The translations under genes and the position numbers were made by a program. A DNA stretch of 64,000 nucleotides, taken from NCBI RefSeq assembly GCF_027921845.1, contig NZ_BSEN01000001.1, forward strand, positions 430,014-494,013. The letters are read 5' to 3'. This document shows, piece by piece, positions 19,818 through 28,382 of the stretch. Numbering within the stretch: the first letter of the stretch is position 1; each line of letters opens with the position of its first letter. Under the pieces are notes generated by a model, which ran no database searches, was not told the origin of the DNA, and saw nothing but the letters and a program-made list of their open reading frames with translations. The stretch comes from Leifsonia poae. GTDB lineage: Bacteria > Actinomycetota > Actinomycetes > Actinomycetales > Microbacteriaceae.

Positions 19818-20968
19818 GTGGGTTCTCCTATCGGGGGACGAGCGACGCTGGATGCTTCGGGAAGCCGGATGGTGAAAGTCGACCCGCGGCCGGGCTGGGA
19901 CCAGACGCGCACCTCGCCGCCGTGGTTCTGAACGGCGTGCTTGACGATCGCGAGACCGAGGCCGGTGCCTCCGGTGTGGCGCGAGCGCGCCTGGTCGACG
20001 CGGAAGAACCGCTCGAAGACGCGGTCGAGGTCGTCCTCGGGGATGCCCTCTCCCTGGTCGGTCACGGCGATCTCGACGACACCGTCGATGGTGCGCACGC
20101 CGATGCCGACACGCGAGTCGTCCGGCGAGTACTGGATGGCGTTCGATACGAGGTTGTGTACCGCGGTCACCAGCAGGGCCTCCTCGCCGATGACCTGGGC
20201 GGATTTGTCGCCCTTGACCGCCAGCTCGATGCCGCGGGCCTCCGCCGCCACCCGGTTCTGGTCGAGCGCGGCCGAGACCACCTTGTTCGCCGACACCCGC
20301 TCGGCGTTTGTGAAGGCGTCGGCCGCCTGCAGCCGGCTGAGTTCGATGATGTCCTGCGTGATCCGGGCCAGGCGGTGCGACTCCTCCGTGAGGCGGTGGG
20401 CGAACCGGCGCACCTGGTCGGGATCGTCGGACGCGTCGTCGAGCGCTTCGGCGAGCAGGCCGACCGCGCCGATCGGCGTCTTGAGCTCGTGGCTGATGTT
20501 CGCCACGAAGTCGCGGCGCACCGTCTCGAGCCGGAACGACTCCGTGCGGTCCTCGGCCAGCAGCAGCACGTACCGGGTCCCGAGCCGTGCCACGCGCACG
20601 CTCAGGTAGATGCTCGCGTCGCCGAACGGTCCGCGGGCGAGCTCGCAGTCCTCCGTGATCGGCTCCCCGTTGCGCCGCACCTGGTCGACGAGCTCGACGA
20701 GATGCGGATGCACGAGCGCGCCATTCCACACCAGACCGATCGAATGCGCTCCGGGCGACGCCTTGATGACATTGTTCGACGGGTCGAGCACGACGCCCGC
20801 GGACTCGAGCGCGTCGAGCACCTGATCCACGCCATCCGGCACTGTCGGACTCGCCACCTGAACGGCGTGGTCGCCCCGGCGCGCGGCGATGTGCAGCAGC
20901 CAGACGAATCCGGCGCCCACTGCGAGGCCGAGTGCCAGAGACAGCAGCACCAACCAGGCGGAGTCCAT
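19814..20968 (-). CDS. senX3: Phosphate-sensing histidine kinase SenX3/PhoR-like
   Basis: A 384-residue kinase. One N-terminal membrane helix (about 5-27) is followed by a PAS-like region, then HisKA with His160 (FVANISHELKTP). The HATPase domain has the N-box HNLVSNAIQYSP, G1 DQGEGIP, the F-box VFERFF and G2 TGGTGLGLAIVK. It phosphorylates RegX3 in response to phosphate status, with PhoU and the Pst transporter as known partners. ATG 20968 fits the first membrane helix; an ATG at 20986 is an alternative. It is translationally coupled to regX3. Confidence 0.92.
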   Translation of the reverse strand: MDSAWLVLLSLALGLAVGAGFVWLLHIAARRGDHAVQVASPTVPDGVDQVLDALESAGVVLDPSNNVIKASPGAHSIGLVWNGALVHPHLVELVDQVRRNGEPITEDCELARGPFGDASIYLSVRVARLGTRYVLLLAEDRTESFRLETVRRDFVANISHELKTPIGAVGLLAEALDDASDDPDQVRRFAHRLTEESHRLARITQDIIELSRLQAADAFTNAERVSANKVVSAALDQNRVAAEARGIELAVKGDKSAQVIGEEALLVTAVHNLVSNAIQYSPDDSRVGIGVRTIDGVVEIAVTDQGEGIPEDDLDRVFERFFRVDQARSRHTGGTGLGLAIVKHAVQNHGGEVRVWSQPGRGSTFTIRLPEASSVARPPIGEPT

Positions 20969-21051
20969 GAATCCAAGAGTACGCATCCCGAACGGGCGCG
21001 AACGACGCATCCCGCACCGAAGCCCGCAGTTTCGCGGGTACTTTAGACAGT

Positions 21052-21084
21052 GTTCAGGCGTACGGCACCGTTCGTTAACCTGAC
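21052..21084 (+). promoter_or_regulatory. Putative PHO box between senX3 and phoU
   Basis: Three 11-nt units in phase, starting at 21052 (GTTCAGGCGTA), 21063 (CGGCACCGTTC) and 21074 (GTTAACCTGAC). They approximate the GTTnACC half-sites of the actinobacterial PhoP/RegX3 box. The last unit shares GTTAACCT with sites before ppk and pstS. It lies about 75 bp before the phoU start. Confidence 0.6.
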
Positions 21085-21159
21085 GAAGGGAACATGCTGA
21101 GCAGGGCCAGAAGGCCCCGCATTCTGCGTGCGCACGCACGCCAGGAAGGACCACACCCC

Positions 21160-21816
21160 ATGCGCGAAGTATTCCAGCAGGAGCTGCGAGAAGTTCAGGA
21201 TCGTCTGGTGGAGATCGCCGAACTCGTCGTCATCTCCATCCAGAATGCGACGCAGGCCTTCAACAAGTCCGACGTCAGCCTGGCCGAAGAGGTCATCGCG
21301 AACGACAACAAGATCGACGAGCTCACGGTTCTGCTCGACGAGCTCTCCATCCAGATCCTCGCGCGGCAGCAGCCTGTCGCCCGCGACCTCCGCATCGTCG
21401 TCAGCGCGCTGCGCATCAGCGCCTCGCTCGAGCGGATGGGCGACATGGCCGAGCACATCGCCCAGCTCGCGCGTTACCGCTTCCCGGACAAGGTCGTTCC
21501 GAAGAGCCTCCGCAGCACCTTCGCCGAGATGGGGCGTCTCGACGTGCTGATCGCGACCAAGCTCGCCGAGCTGCTGCGCACGCAGGACCTGGCCCTCGCC
21601 GACGAGATCCGCAACGAAGACGACGAGATCGACGAGCTGCACGTGAGCGTCTTCGACAAGGTGCTCGGCGAGACCTGGAAGGGCGAGGCCGTCGACACGG
21701 TCGACGCCACCCTGGCCTCCCGCTACCACGAGCGTTTCGCCGACCACGCGGTCTCGATCGCCAAGAAGGTCCAGTACCTCGGCACCGGGGACTGGGCGCC
21801 CGAACTCGCGTCCTGA
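21160..21816 (+). CDS. phoU: Phosphate signalling regulator PhoU
   Basis: A 218-residue all-helical protein with two PhoU repeats (MREVFQQELREVQDRL ... LARDL-type segments, and MGRLDVLIATKLAELL in the second half). It transmits the state of the Pst transporter to the SenX3 kinase and restrains phosphate uptake. AGGAAGGA lies about 10 bases before the ATG. Here phoU is divergent from senX3-regX3 rather than downstream of pstB, the usual actinobacterial order. The last residues run to 21816 with no obvious hairpin. Confidence 0.93.
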   Translation: MREVFQQELREVQDRLVEIAELVVISIQNATQAFNKSDVSLAEEVIANDNKIDELTVLLDELSIQILARQQPVARDLRIVVSALRISASLERMGDMAEHIAQLARYRFPDKVVPKSLRSTFAEMGRLDVLIATKLAELLRTQDLALADEIRNEDDEIDELHVSVFDKVLGETWKGEAVDTVDATLASRYHERFADHAVSIAKKVQYLGTGDWAPELAS

Positions 21817-21876
21817 GCGCCCGCCCCGGCGCCGCTCCTGCGGTTCCTGCCGCTCCCGCTGGTCCCGTCCCTCTTG

Positions 21877-23217
21877 TTACGCCGGCCGCACGTTGTGGTT
21901 GCCGGCGAACAGGTTCTCGGGGTCGTATTTCCGCTTGACCTCGACGAGCCGTCGGTAGGTCGCCGGCGGGTAGATCGCGTGCACATCCTCGTCGGTGGCC
22001 GAGCTGAGGAAGTTCGCGTAGGCGCCGTCGACCAGCGGAGTGAGCCTCGTCCAGGCCGCGTCGAAGCCCGCACGCGCCGCGTCGACGACCGGCGCCGGTC
22101 CCGCGATGGTCGTCACGACCATCAGTTCCGCCCGGCGATGGGCGTAGGCGGTCGCGTCCTCGGGCACACGTGACACGGCGCCGCCGAGACTGCGCACCGC
22201 GATGAAGGGCGACCCTGCCGTCGACCCGATGTCGACGAGGGTCCGCAGCACCTCGGGCACCGACTCCGGATCCGCGAACGCGCTCCGGGTGATGAACCGG
22301 ATGCCAGGAGGCGGCGTCGCGCCCTCGACGAGTATCTCGGCGTATGGCTTCAGGGCGACATCGTCGGCGATCACCGTGCCGAGCCGGCGGATCGGGTCGA
22401 GCGCTTCTGCCGCGAGCTCCGGGTCGTCACCGTCGAACACGACGTGGATCGTCACCGGGGCATCCGCGCCGCCGGCGAAGGGATTGGCGAGATCCGCGGT
22501 CGACGTGAGCTCCTCCGGGGCCGTGCGGAGGTAGTCCGCCCAGCCCTGGAGCACGCCATCTGCTTCGGCGGCGGGGAAGGCGATCATGCCCGAGAACACC
22601 GCGGTCGTCAGATGCGCGGCGAACTCGAACGCGGTGACGATCCCGAGGTTTCCGCCGCCACCACGGAGCGCCCAGAACAGGTCGGCGTTCTCGTCGGCGC
22701 TCGCCCGCATGAGCTCGCCCGCTGCCGTGACCACCTCGGCGGCGACCACGTTGTCCAGGGCCAGTCCGTATCTTCTGACCTTCCAGCCGATGCCGCCCGA
22801 CAGCGTCAGCCCGCCGACCCCGACGCTCCTCGTGTCGCCGGAGGAGATGGCGAGACCGAGCGGGGCGAGAGCGTCGGCGACCTGGCCCCAGGTCGCTCCT
22901 CCGCCGATCCGCACGACGTGACGCTCGCCGTCGACGACCTCCACGGCCGCGAGCCGGCCCAGGTCGATCACCACTCCGCCGTCGTTCGTGCCGAATCCCG
23001 CGAAGGCGTGGCCGCCGCCGCGCACCGACAGCGCGAGGCCGGTCTGCGCGGTGAAGCGCACGGCCGCCTGCACGTCGGCGACGCTCTCCGGCCGGAACAC
23101 GTACGCCGGGCTTCCGGACGCCAGGACGGTGCGACGCGCCGACTCGTAGGCTGCCGCATCCGGTTCGATGATGTCGCCACCGAAGTCGCGACCGATGGTT
23201 TCGAGCACTGAGCTCAT
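21877..23217 (-). CDS. FAD-linked oxidoreductase (berberine-bridge/BBE type), probable ECF41 target
   Basis: A 446-residue flavoprotein. The N-terminal PCMH/FAD_binding_4 domain contains SVRGGGHAFAG, in which His70 is the expected covalent FAD attachment site, and GVGGLTLSGGIGW. The second Cys-type FAD linkage seen in bicovalent members is not evident. A BBE C-terminal motif is present near RRLVEVKRKYDPENLF. A strong ribosome binding site (GAAGGAGACATCC) precedes the ATG. It is divergent from an ECF41 sigma gene and carries its own ECF41-type promoter. It could oxidise an alcohol, sugar or reticuline-like amine; the substrate is unknown. No signal peptide. Confidence 0.88.
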   Translation of the reverse strand: MSSVLETIGRDFGGDIIEPDAAAYESARRTVLASGSPAYVFRPESVADVQAAVRFTAQTGLALSVRGGGHAFAGFGTNDGGVVIDLGRLAAVEVVDGERHVVRIGGGATWGQVADALAPLGLAISSGDTRSVGVGGLTLSGGIGWKVRRYGLALDNVVAAEVVTAAGELMRASADENADLFWALRGGGGNLGIVTAFEFAAHLTTAVFSGMIAFPAAEADGVLQGWADYLRTAPEELTSTADLANPFAGGADAPVTIHVVFDGDDPELAAEALDPIRRLGTVIADDVALKPYAEILVEGATPPPGIRFITRSAFADPESVPEVLRTLVDIGSTAGSPFIAVRSLGGAVSRVPEDATAYAHRRAELMVVTTIAGPAPVVDAARAGFDAAWTRLTPLVDGAYANFLSSATDEDVHAIYPPATYRRLVEVKRKYDPENLFAGNHNVRPA

Positions 23218-23260
23218 GGATGTCTCCTTCTGCTGACGGGATTTTCCGGGTCATCCATAG

Positions 23261-23287
23261 GACGCCGGGTGCCGCCGTGCTGTGACA
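23261..23287 (-). promoter_or_regulatory. ECF41-type promoter of the FAD oxidoreductase
   Basis: On the minus strand, TGTCACA (23287-23281), then exactly 16 nt, then CGTC (23264-23261), ending 43 bp before the ATG. This matches the ECF41 promoter consensus TGTCACA-N16-CGTC as I know it from the family literature. Confidence 0.85.
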
Positions 23288-23347
23288 TCCGGCACCCTTT
23301 GCGCCTGTCGCGGACCGGTGAGCGCCGAGCGCCTGTCGCAGACTGCG

Positions 23348-23374
23348 TGTCACAAAACGGATGCGTTCGGCGTC
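23348..23374 (+). promoter_or_regulatory. ECF41-type promoter of the sigma factor gene (autoregulation)
   Basis: On the plus strand, TGTCACA (23348-23354), 16 nt, then CGTC (23371-23374). The predicted start of transcription falls near 23381, where an in-frame GTG also lies. A second copy faces the divergent gene, so the sigma factor probably drives both. Confidence 0.85.
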
Positions 23375-23413
23375 TCATGAGTGACACAGTTGGAGAGTGA
23401 AGTGGGGTGGCAC

Positions 23414-24352
23414 ATGGCGGGGACGCCGTCGGAGCGTGGAAACGCAGTGCCTGCGTCGGAGCGCGGCGCGATGAACAGCGCGCCGGATGCGGCCCTCGAC
23501 GCGTTCGTCGCCCATCGGAATCTGCTGTTCACGGTCGTCTACGAGATGCTCGGCTCCGCCGCCGACGCCGAAGACGTGCTGCAGGAGACCTGGCTGCGCT
23601 GGTCGGGAGTGGACCAGGACATCGTGGAGAACCAGCGCGCCTACCTGGTGCGGATCGCGACGCGCCTGGCGCTCACCCGCATCCGGGCCCTCGATCGCCG
23701 CAAGGAGCTGTATGTCGGGCCGTGGCTGCCCGAGCCGCTGCTCACGAGCCCGGACGTCGCCGACGACGTCGAGCTCGCCGAGAGCGTCTCGACGGCGATG
23801 CTGCTGGTGCTCGAGACGCTCACTCCGGCCGAGCGCGCCGTCTTCGTCCTGCGTGAGGTGTTCGACGTCGACTACGACGAGATCGCGCACGCCGTCGACA
23901 AGTCCCCCGCGGCTGTGCGCCAGATCGCGCATCGGGCTCGGGAGCACGTTGCGGCCCGGCGTCCGCGTGTGGCCGTGTCGGCCGCCGAGACGCGGGCGGT
24001 GCTCGACGCGTTCCAGCGGGCGGTCTCGGGCGGTGATGTGCAAGGGTTGTTCGACATCCTGGCGCCGGATGTCGTGCTGCTCGGCGACGGCGGCGGCGTC
24101 GTGCAGGCCAGCCTGGTGCCGATCGAGGGAGCCGACGCCGTGGTCACGCTGCTGACGCGGATCGGCGGCGCAGCGACGTCGGTGCGGGCGGTCGAGGTGA
24201 ACGGCCGGCCGGCCCTCGTGCTCCGTTCAGGCGACGGGCTCGAGGGCGTGTTGACGGTGCGGATCGAGAACGGGCGCATCGCCGGCCTCTACACCGTGCG
24301 CAACCCGGAGAAGCTGTCGCACATGCAGAGAGAGACCGCCCTGCGCCGCTGA
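23414..24352 (+). CDS. ECF41-family RNA polymerase sigma factor
   Basis: About 312 residues from ATG 23414; in-frame GTGs at 23381 and 23402 are alternatives, and the first would be leaderless from the predicted promoter. Sigma2 (LLFTVVYEMLGSAADAEDVL) and sigma4 (LTPAERAVFVLREVFDVDYDE) are followed by a SnoaL-like C-terminal domain. The three ECF41 hallmarks are present: WLPEPL in the linker, GDGGG in the extension and NPEKL near the end. In this group the C-terminal domain replaces a separate anti-sigma factor. The gene is divergent from an FAD oxidoreductase, fitting the known association of ECF41 with oxidoreductases. Confidence 0.92.
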   Translation: MAGTPSERGNAVPASERGAMNSAPDAALDAFVAHRNLLFTVVYEMLGSAADAEDVLQETWLRWSGVDQDIVENQRAYLVRIATRLALTRIRALDRRKELYVGPWLPEPLLTSPDVADDVELAESVSTAMLLVLETLTPAERAVFVLREVFDVDYDEIAHAVDKSPAAVRQIAHRAREHVAARRPRVAVSAAETRAVLDAFQRAVSGGDVQGLFDILAPDVVLLGDGGGVVQASLVPIEGADAVVTLLTRIGGAATSVRAVEVNGRPALVLRSGDGLEGVLTVRIENGRIAGLYTVRNPEKLSHMQRETALRR

Positions 24353-24432
24353 CCGCTCACCGCCGCGCTGCGCTCGCCGCCGCGCTGCGCTCGCCCGACC
24401 CTGCTCAACGCCCCTGCTCAACGATCCCGCTC

Positions 24433-24659
24433 ATCGAGTCGGGGAAAAGTCCCGCGTCTCCACCCGAGAACGTGATTAAGCCCCGACTCGATTCTGACCA
24501 CCTTCGCCCAGCGCATCCGGTCGGGCCGGGCCGGATCGAGTCGGGGAAAAGTCCCGCGATTTCGGCCGGGAGCGTGATTAAGCCCCGACTCGATTCGGAC
24601 CACCTTCACTCAACGCATCGGGTCGAGTCGAGTCGGGAAGAGTTCCGCGATTCGGGCCG
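24433..24659. repeat. Tandem hairpin repeats in the gap after the ECF41 gene
   Basis: Two full units of about 60 bp (24433-24492 and 24535-24594) and a shortened third (from about 24627), spaced about 93-102 bp apart. Each full unit is bounded by the 12-bp inverted repeat ATCGAGTCGGGG/CCCCGACTCGAT and shares internal AAAAGTCCCGCG and GTGATTAA segments. The third unit abuts the LigT-like gene. They fill the 311-bp gap 24353-24663, where I see no credible gene. They could act as terminators between convergent genes or be a REP-like palindromic element. Confidence 0.85.
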
Positions 24660-24663
24660 TTCG

Positions 24664-25323
24664 TCAGGCGAGCGGTACGCGCGCGACGACGCGACGGGAG
24701 CCGCGCTCGCCCTCCGGCGCGCGGTCGACCAGCGCGAGGGCGCCGAGCACGAGCTGCGCTCCGGGATGCACGGCTGCGGCATCCGCCCCACCGGCCTCGC
24801 TCGCGGCATCCGCCCCACCGGCCTCGCTCGCCGCACCCGTCGCGCCCGATTGCTCTGCCGTGCCCGATTGCTCTGCCGTGCCCGACTCCGCCGCCGCGCC
24901 CGACTGCCCCGCCGAGCCCGACTCCGCCGCCGCGCCCGACTGCCCCGCCGCACCCGACTCCCACGCTGCACCCGACTCACCCGCCGCGCCGCCCGACTCA
25001 CCCGCCGCACCACGCACCGCCGCCGCACGCCGCACCGTGATGTGCGGCTGGTACCCGTCGCGCACGTGCCGCACGTCGCCGATGCGCGCGCCGGACGCCT
25101 CCAGAGCGTCGACGAGCGCGACGTGTAGCGCCGCCAGCGCGTCCGACGGCTCGACCAGCAGCACGGGCACCGTGCGCCGGGATCCGAAGAGCTCCGGCTC
25201 CCCGACCCGCACCGCGATCGGGCGCGCCGGCGGGAACAGGGCGGCCACCGCATCCGCCGACAGCTCGGTCTCGAACGGCGGGACGACGGTCACATGCGGC
25301 GGCCAGTCCGAGGCCGGAAACAC
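24664..25323 (-). CDS. LigT-like 2H phosphoesterase/2'-5' RNA ligase with Ala-Ser-Gly repeat insertion
   Basis: A 219-residue protein from GTG 25323. Both 2H motifs are present: PHVTVVPPF near the start and PHITV near residue 93. Between the second motif and the last strand (QLVLGALALVDRAP) lies a ~75-residue insertion of Ala/Gly/Ser/Glu repeats (AAGESG, AAAESG, GTAEQSG units), absent from ordinary family members. The likely first beta-strand (NHSFVVVAFLSERGD) is encoded in frame upstream of 25323, but no ATG, GTG or TTG precedes it before the gpmA stop region, so the true start is unclear. It is 62 bp after gpmA on the same strand. Confidence 0.7.
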   Translation of the reverse strand: MFPASDWPPHVTVVPPFETELSADAVAALFPPARPIAVRVGEPELFGSRRTVPVLLVEPSDALAALHVALVDALEASGARIGDVRHVRDGYQPHITVRRAAAVRGAAGESGGAAGESGAAWESGAAGQSGAAAESGSAGQSGAAAESGTAEQSGTAEQSGATGAASEAGGADAASEAGGADAAAVHPGAQLVLGALALVDRAPEGERGSRRVVARVPLA

Positions 25324-25385
25324 GTCGTCGCCGCGCTCCGAGAGGAACGCGACGACGACGAAGCTGTGATTCGTGGCTGCTGCCG

Positions 25386-26135
25386 CTACTTCTTGCCCTG
25401 CGCGGCGACGGCCGCGGCGCCGGCGGCAGCGGCCTCGGGGTCGAGGTACTCACCGGGGGCGATCGGCGCGAAGTCCTCACCGAGCCGGTAGACCAGCGGG
25501 ATGCCCGTCGGGATGTTCAGCTCGGCGATGTCGTCGTCGGAGATGCCGTCGAGGTGCTTCACCAGGGCGCGCAGCGAGTTGCCGTGGGCGGTGACGAGCA
25601 CCGTCTTGCCGGCCGCCAGGTCGCCCGTGATGTCGGACTCCCAGTAGGGGAGCATCCGCTCGATCACGTCTTTGAGGCACTCGGTGCGCGGCAGGTCGTC
25701 GCCCAGGCCCGCGTAGCGCGGGTCGTGCGCCTGCGACCACTCGCTGTCGTCGGAGAGCGGGGGCGGCGGCACGTCGAACGAGCGGCGCCACAGCTGGAAC
25801 TGCTCGGGGCCGTACTTCTCGAGGGTCTCGGCCTTGTCCAGACCCTGGAGCGCACCGTAGTGGCGCTCGTTGAGCCGCCAGGAGCGCTTGACGTCGATCC
25901 ACAACCGGTCGGCCACCTCGAGTGCGAGGTTCGCGGTCTGGATGGCGCGGGTGAGCACCGACGTGTACAGGATGTCGGGGTGCAGCCCCGACTCGGCGAG
26001 CAGTTCGCCCGCACGCTTCGCTTCGGCGACGCCCTGCTCGCTCAGGCGGACGTCGACCCAGCCGGTGAACAGGTTCTGCTGGTTCCACTCACTGTTGCCG
26101 TGGCGGAGGAGGATCAGTGTGTAAGGCGCGGACAT
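25386..26135 (-). CDS. gpmA: 2,3-bisphosphoglycerate-dependent phosphoglycerate mutase
   Basis: A 249-residue enzyme, the standard length of the family. The active-site motif [10 protein letters not shown] carries the phosphorylated His12, and the second catalytic His lies in [23 protein letters not shown] is also typical. It interconverts 3- and 2-phosphoglycerate in glycolysis. The C-terminus is a short Ala-rich tail. AGAGGGC precedes ATG 26135. It is divergent from a methyltransferase gene by 36 bp and lies near the senX3-phoU locus, as in mycobacteria. Confidence 0.95.
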   Translation of the reverse strand: MSAPYTLILLRHGNSEWNQQNLFTGWVDVRLSEQGVAEAKRAGELLAESGLHPDILYTSVLTRAIQTANLALEVADRLWIDVKRSWRLNERHYGALQGLDKAETLEKYGPEQFQLWRRSFDVPPPPLSDDSEWSQAHDPRYAGLGDDLPRTECLKDVIERMLPYWESDITGDLAAGKTVLVTAHGNSLRALVKHLDGISDDDIAELNIPTGIPLVYRLGEDFAPIAPGEYLDPEAAAAGAAAVAAQGKK

Positions 26136-26171
26136 GCCCTCTAATCTATCGGGGTTTGCGAGACTGTTCGT

Positions 26172-27020
26172 ATGGCATCGGCAGGCGTGATCGGCACGGT
26201 GACCCGCGGCACCACGAACACCAATCGCCTGCGCCGGGTCGACCGCTGGATGGCGACTCTGCCGGTGCTCCGCCGCACGTCGGACCCGCTCGTGGTGGAC
26301 CTCGGGTACGGCGCCAGCGGCGTCACCGCCCTCGAGCTGCACCAGCGTCTGGCGAAGGCACGACCGGATGTCGACGTGCTCGGACTCGAGATCGAACCGG
26401 GCCGCGTGCGCACAGCCCTCGACCAGCTGCGCGTCGTCAGGGAGGGTCGTACGGGGTTCTCCCCCGACGCCCGTATCGACTTCGCGCTGGGCGGCTTCGA
26501 GGTGCCCCTGCCCGACGGGCGTCGTGCTGCGATCATCCGGGCCTTCAATGTGTTGCGGCAGTACGACGAGGCCGAGGTCGCCCCGGCCTGGCGACGCCTC
26601 GTCACCCGCTTGCAGCCCGGCGACCCGCGCGCGCCCGCCGTGCTCGTCGACGGCACCTGCGACGAGATCGGGCGCATCGCGAGCTGGGTCGACGTGACGG
26701 CGGACGGCCCGAGGCACCTGACGATCTCGCTGCGGCTGGCAGAGCTCGAACTGCCCTCGGTGGTGGCCGAGCGGCTGCCGAAGATCCTCATCCATCGCAA
26801 CATCCCCGGCGAGCCCGTGCACGAGTTGATGCGCGACCTCGACCGCCTGTGGCGCGTGCACTCCCCGCTCGCCGCCTACGGACCGACGCAGCGCTGGATC
26901 GCGGTCGCCCGTGGGATGCGCGACGCGGGCTGGCCGGTGCGCGCGAGCACCGCGCGCTGGCGCCTCGGCGAACTCACCGTCGACTGGGCCGCCGTCGCGC
27001 CGCGCGGCTTCGCCTGGTAG
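26172..27020 (+). CDS. Class I SAM-dependent methyltransferase, conserved actinobacterial
   Basis: A 282-residue protein. A Rossmann methyltransferase fold is suggested by motif [19 protein letters not shown] (about 39-56) and an acidic strand-2 end in [10 protein letters not shown]. The remainder ([26 protein letters not shown]-less C-terminus) is typical of a conserved actinobacterial family beside gpm; the acceptor is unknown. No ribosome binding site is visible and the ATG follows a short 5' region, so translation may be leaderless. Confidence 0.75.
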   Translation: MASAGVIGTVTRGTTNTNRLRRVDRWMATLPVLRRTSDPLVVDLGYGASGVTALELHQRLAKARPDVDVLGLEIEPGRVRTALDQLRVVREGRTGFSPDARIDFALGGFEVPLPDGRRAAIIRAFNVLRQYDEAEVAPAWRRLVTRLQPGDPRAPAVLVDGTCDEIGRIASWVDVTADGPRHLTISLRLAELELPSVVAERLPKILIHRNIPGEPVHELMRDLDRLWRVHSPLAAYGPTQRWIAVARGMRDAGWPVRASTARWRLGELTVDWAAVAPRGFAW

Positions 27021-27031
27021 CCGCCCCGCTG

Positions 27032-27102
27032 CTCGAAACGAGGGGTCCCAACACGCCGCTCGGCTTTCACGCACGCGGCGTGTTGGGACCCCTCGTTTTG
27101 AG
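27032..27102. terminator. Long inverted repeat between convergent genes
   Basis: A 28-bp inverted repeat with one mismatch, bounded by CTCGAAACGAGGGGTCCC and its complement, around a 15-nt loop. It lies 11 bp after the methyltransferase stop and before the convergent ygfZ-like gene. The AT-rich outer ends (CGAAACG/CGTTTTG) suit a terminator. The length is unusual, and it could be a mobile palindromic element. The following ~100 bp to 27200 are G-rich and show no gene. Confidence 0.8.
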
Positions 27103-27200
27103 CGTGGAGGCGGGGAGGGTGCGCGGAGGCGGAAAGGGCGTGGGACGGGGTGCAGGTGCGGGGCCCGAGGTGCAGGCAGCGCAGGCAGCGCAGGCGCAGG

Positions 27201-28382
27201 TCAGCCGCGGGGCTGCCGCGTGACGGCGCCGATCCGCGGCAGGCGCGGCACATGGGCTTCGGCGCCCGCTTCCGGCGGCACCACGATCTCCTGCGCGGCG
27301 GCGACCGGCGTGCCCTCGGCGTCGACCGTGAGGGTGGCCGCAGCATCCGTCGACCGCTTCACCACGGCGAGCGCGATCGGACCGAGCTCGTAGTGGAGCG
27401 CGGTCGACGTCACCACGCCGACCTCACGCCCCTCGAGAGACACGACGGCGCCACGAACCGGATGCACGCCCTCCGACCCGTCGAGGTGCAGCATCACGAG
27501 ACGCCGCGGCGGGTGTCCCAGATTGTGCACCTTCGCCACGGTCTCCTGGCCGCGGTAGCAGCCCTTCGTGAGGTGCACGGCCGTGCGCAGCCAGTCCAGC
27601 TCGTGCGGGATCGTCTTCTCGTCGACCTCGGTGGCGAACCGGGGGCGCCAGGCCGCGATCCGCAGCGCCTCGAGCGCCAGCAGTCCGGCAGCCGGGAACT
27701 CGCCCGACGTGACGCGCGTGACGATCGACGGCAGCGCATCCCGTGGCACCAGCCGCTCGCTGTACGACCAATCGGCGCCGGGATGCTCGCCCTGGGCGTA
27801 CTGGTGGCCACCGGGTGTCACGGCATGCCAGGGGTCGTGCCAGATCAGCGGCACGCCGTTGGGCGCCGCGATGGGAAGGGCGGGATCGCCGAGGGTTCCG
27901 ATGGTGGCGAGGTCCGCCGAGCGGTCGGCGAGCTCGACGCGGAGCATGAAGCGCATCCGGTCGAGCCAGGCGAGCAGTCCCTCCGCCTCGTCGCGCTCGA
28001 CGAGCATCCAGAGGGTCTCGCCGTCGTCGACGAGCCGCACCGCGTACTCCAGCCGGCCGGTCACATCGAGCAGCAGGGTTTCCGACGACTCCCCCGGCTG
28101 GAGCCCGAGCAGGCTCTGGCTGGTGAGCGAGTTCAGCCAGCCGAGCCGGTCGGGGCCGGTGATCGTGAGCACGGAGCGGTCGGAGAGGTCGACGATCGCG
28201 CGCCCTTCGGCCAGTGCGCGCTGCTCGCCGAGCGGGTTGCCGTAGTGCGCGGGGATGCCGGCATCGTGACCCGAGCCGGCAGGAGCGCCGTCGGGTGTGT
28301 CGGCAGTGCTGGCGCTGGCGTGCATCCCGGCCGTGTCGACGGCACCGGGGAGGGAGAGGAACGGCGAAGCGGTGGAGTCCAT
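27201..28382 (-). CDS. ygfZ: YgfZ/GcvT-like folate-binding iron-sulfur protein
   Basis: A 393-residue protein of the YgfZ family, which uses tetrahydrofolate in maintaining or repairing Fe-S enzymes. The diagnostic motif KGCYRGQE is at about 273-280 (TKGCYRGQETVAKVHNLG). The N-terminal 45 residues are low-complexity. ATG 28382 overlaps the upstream gene's stop (TGATG), with GTG 28385 as an alternative. It is co-transcribed with a nitrobindin-like haem protein gene. Confidence 0.88.
   Translation of the reverse strand: MDSTASPFLSLPGAVDTAGMHASASTADTPDGAPAGSGHDAGIPAHYGNPLGEQRALAEGRAIVDLSDRSVLTITGPDRLGWLNSLTSQSLLGLQPGESSETLLLDVTGRLEYAVRLVDDGETLWMLVERDEAEGLLAWLDRMRFMLRVELADRSADLATIGTLGDPALPIAAPNGVPLIWHDPWHAVTPGGHQYAQGEHPGADWSYSERLVPRDALPSIVTRVTSGEFPAAGLLALEALRIAAWRPRFATEVDEKTIPHELDWLRTAVHLTKGCYRGQETVAKVHNLGHPPRRLVMLHLDGSEGVHPVRGAVVSLEGREVGVVTSTALHYELGPIALAVVKRSTDAAATLTVDAEGTPVAAAQEIVVPPEAGAEAHVPRLPRIGAVTRQPRG

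Noticed and set aside
24418-24609. A minus-strand frame encoding repeated KVVRIESGLNH peptides
   Set aside because: It follows the 100-bp repeat units exactly; the peptide repeat is a by-product of the palindromic DNA repeats, with no ribosome binding site.
24433-24659. CRISPR-like spacing of repeats
   Set aside because: Only two and a half units, the units are palindromic and about 60 bp, spacers are not of CRISPR size, and no cas genes are present.
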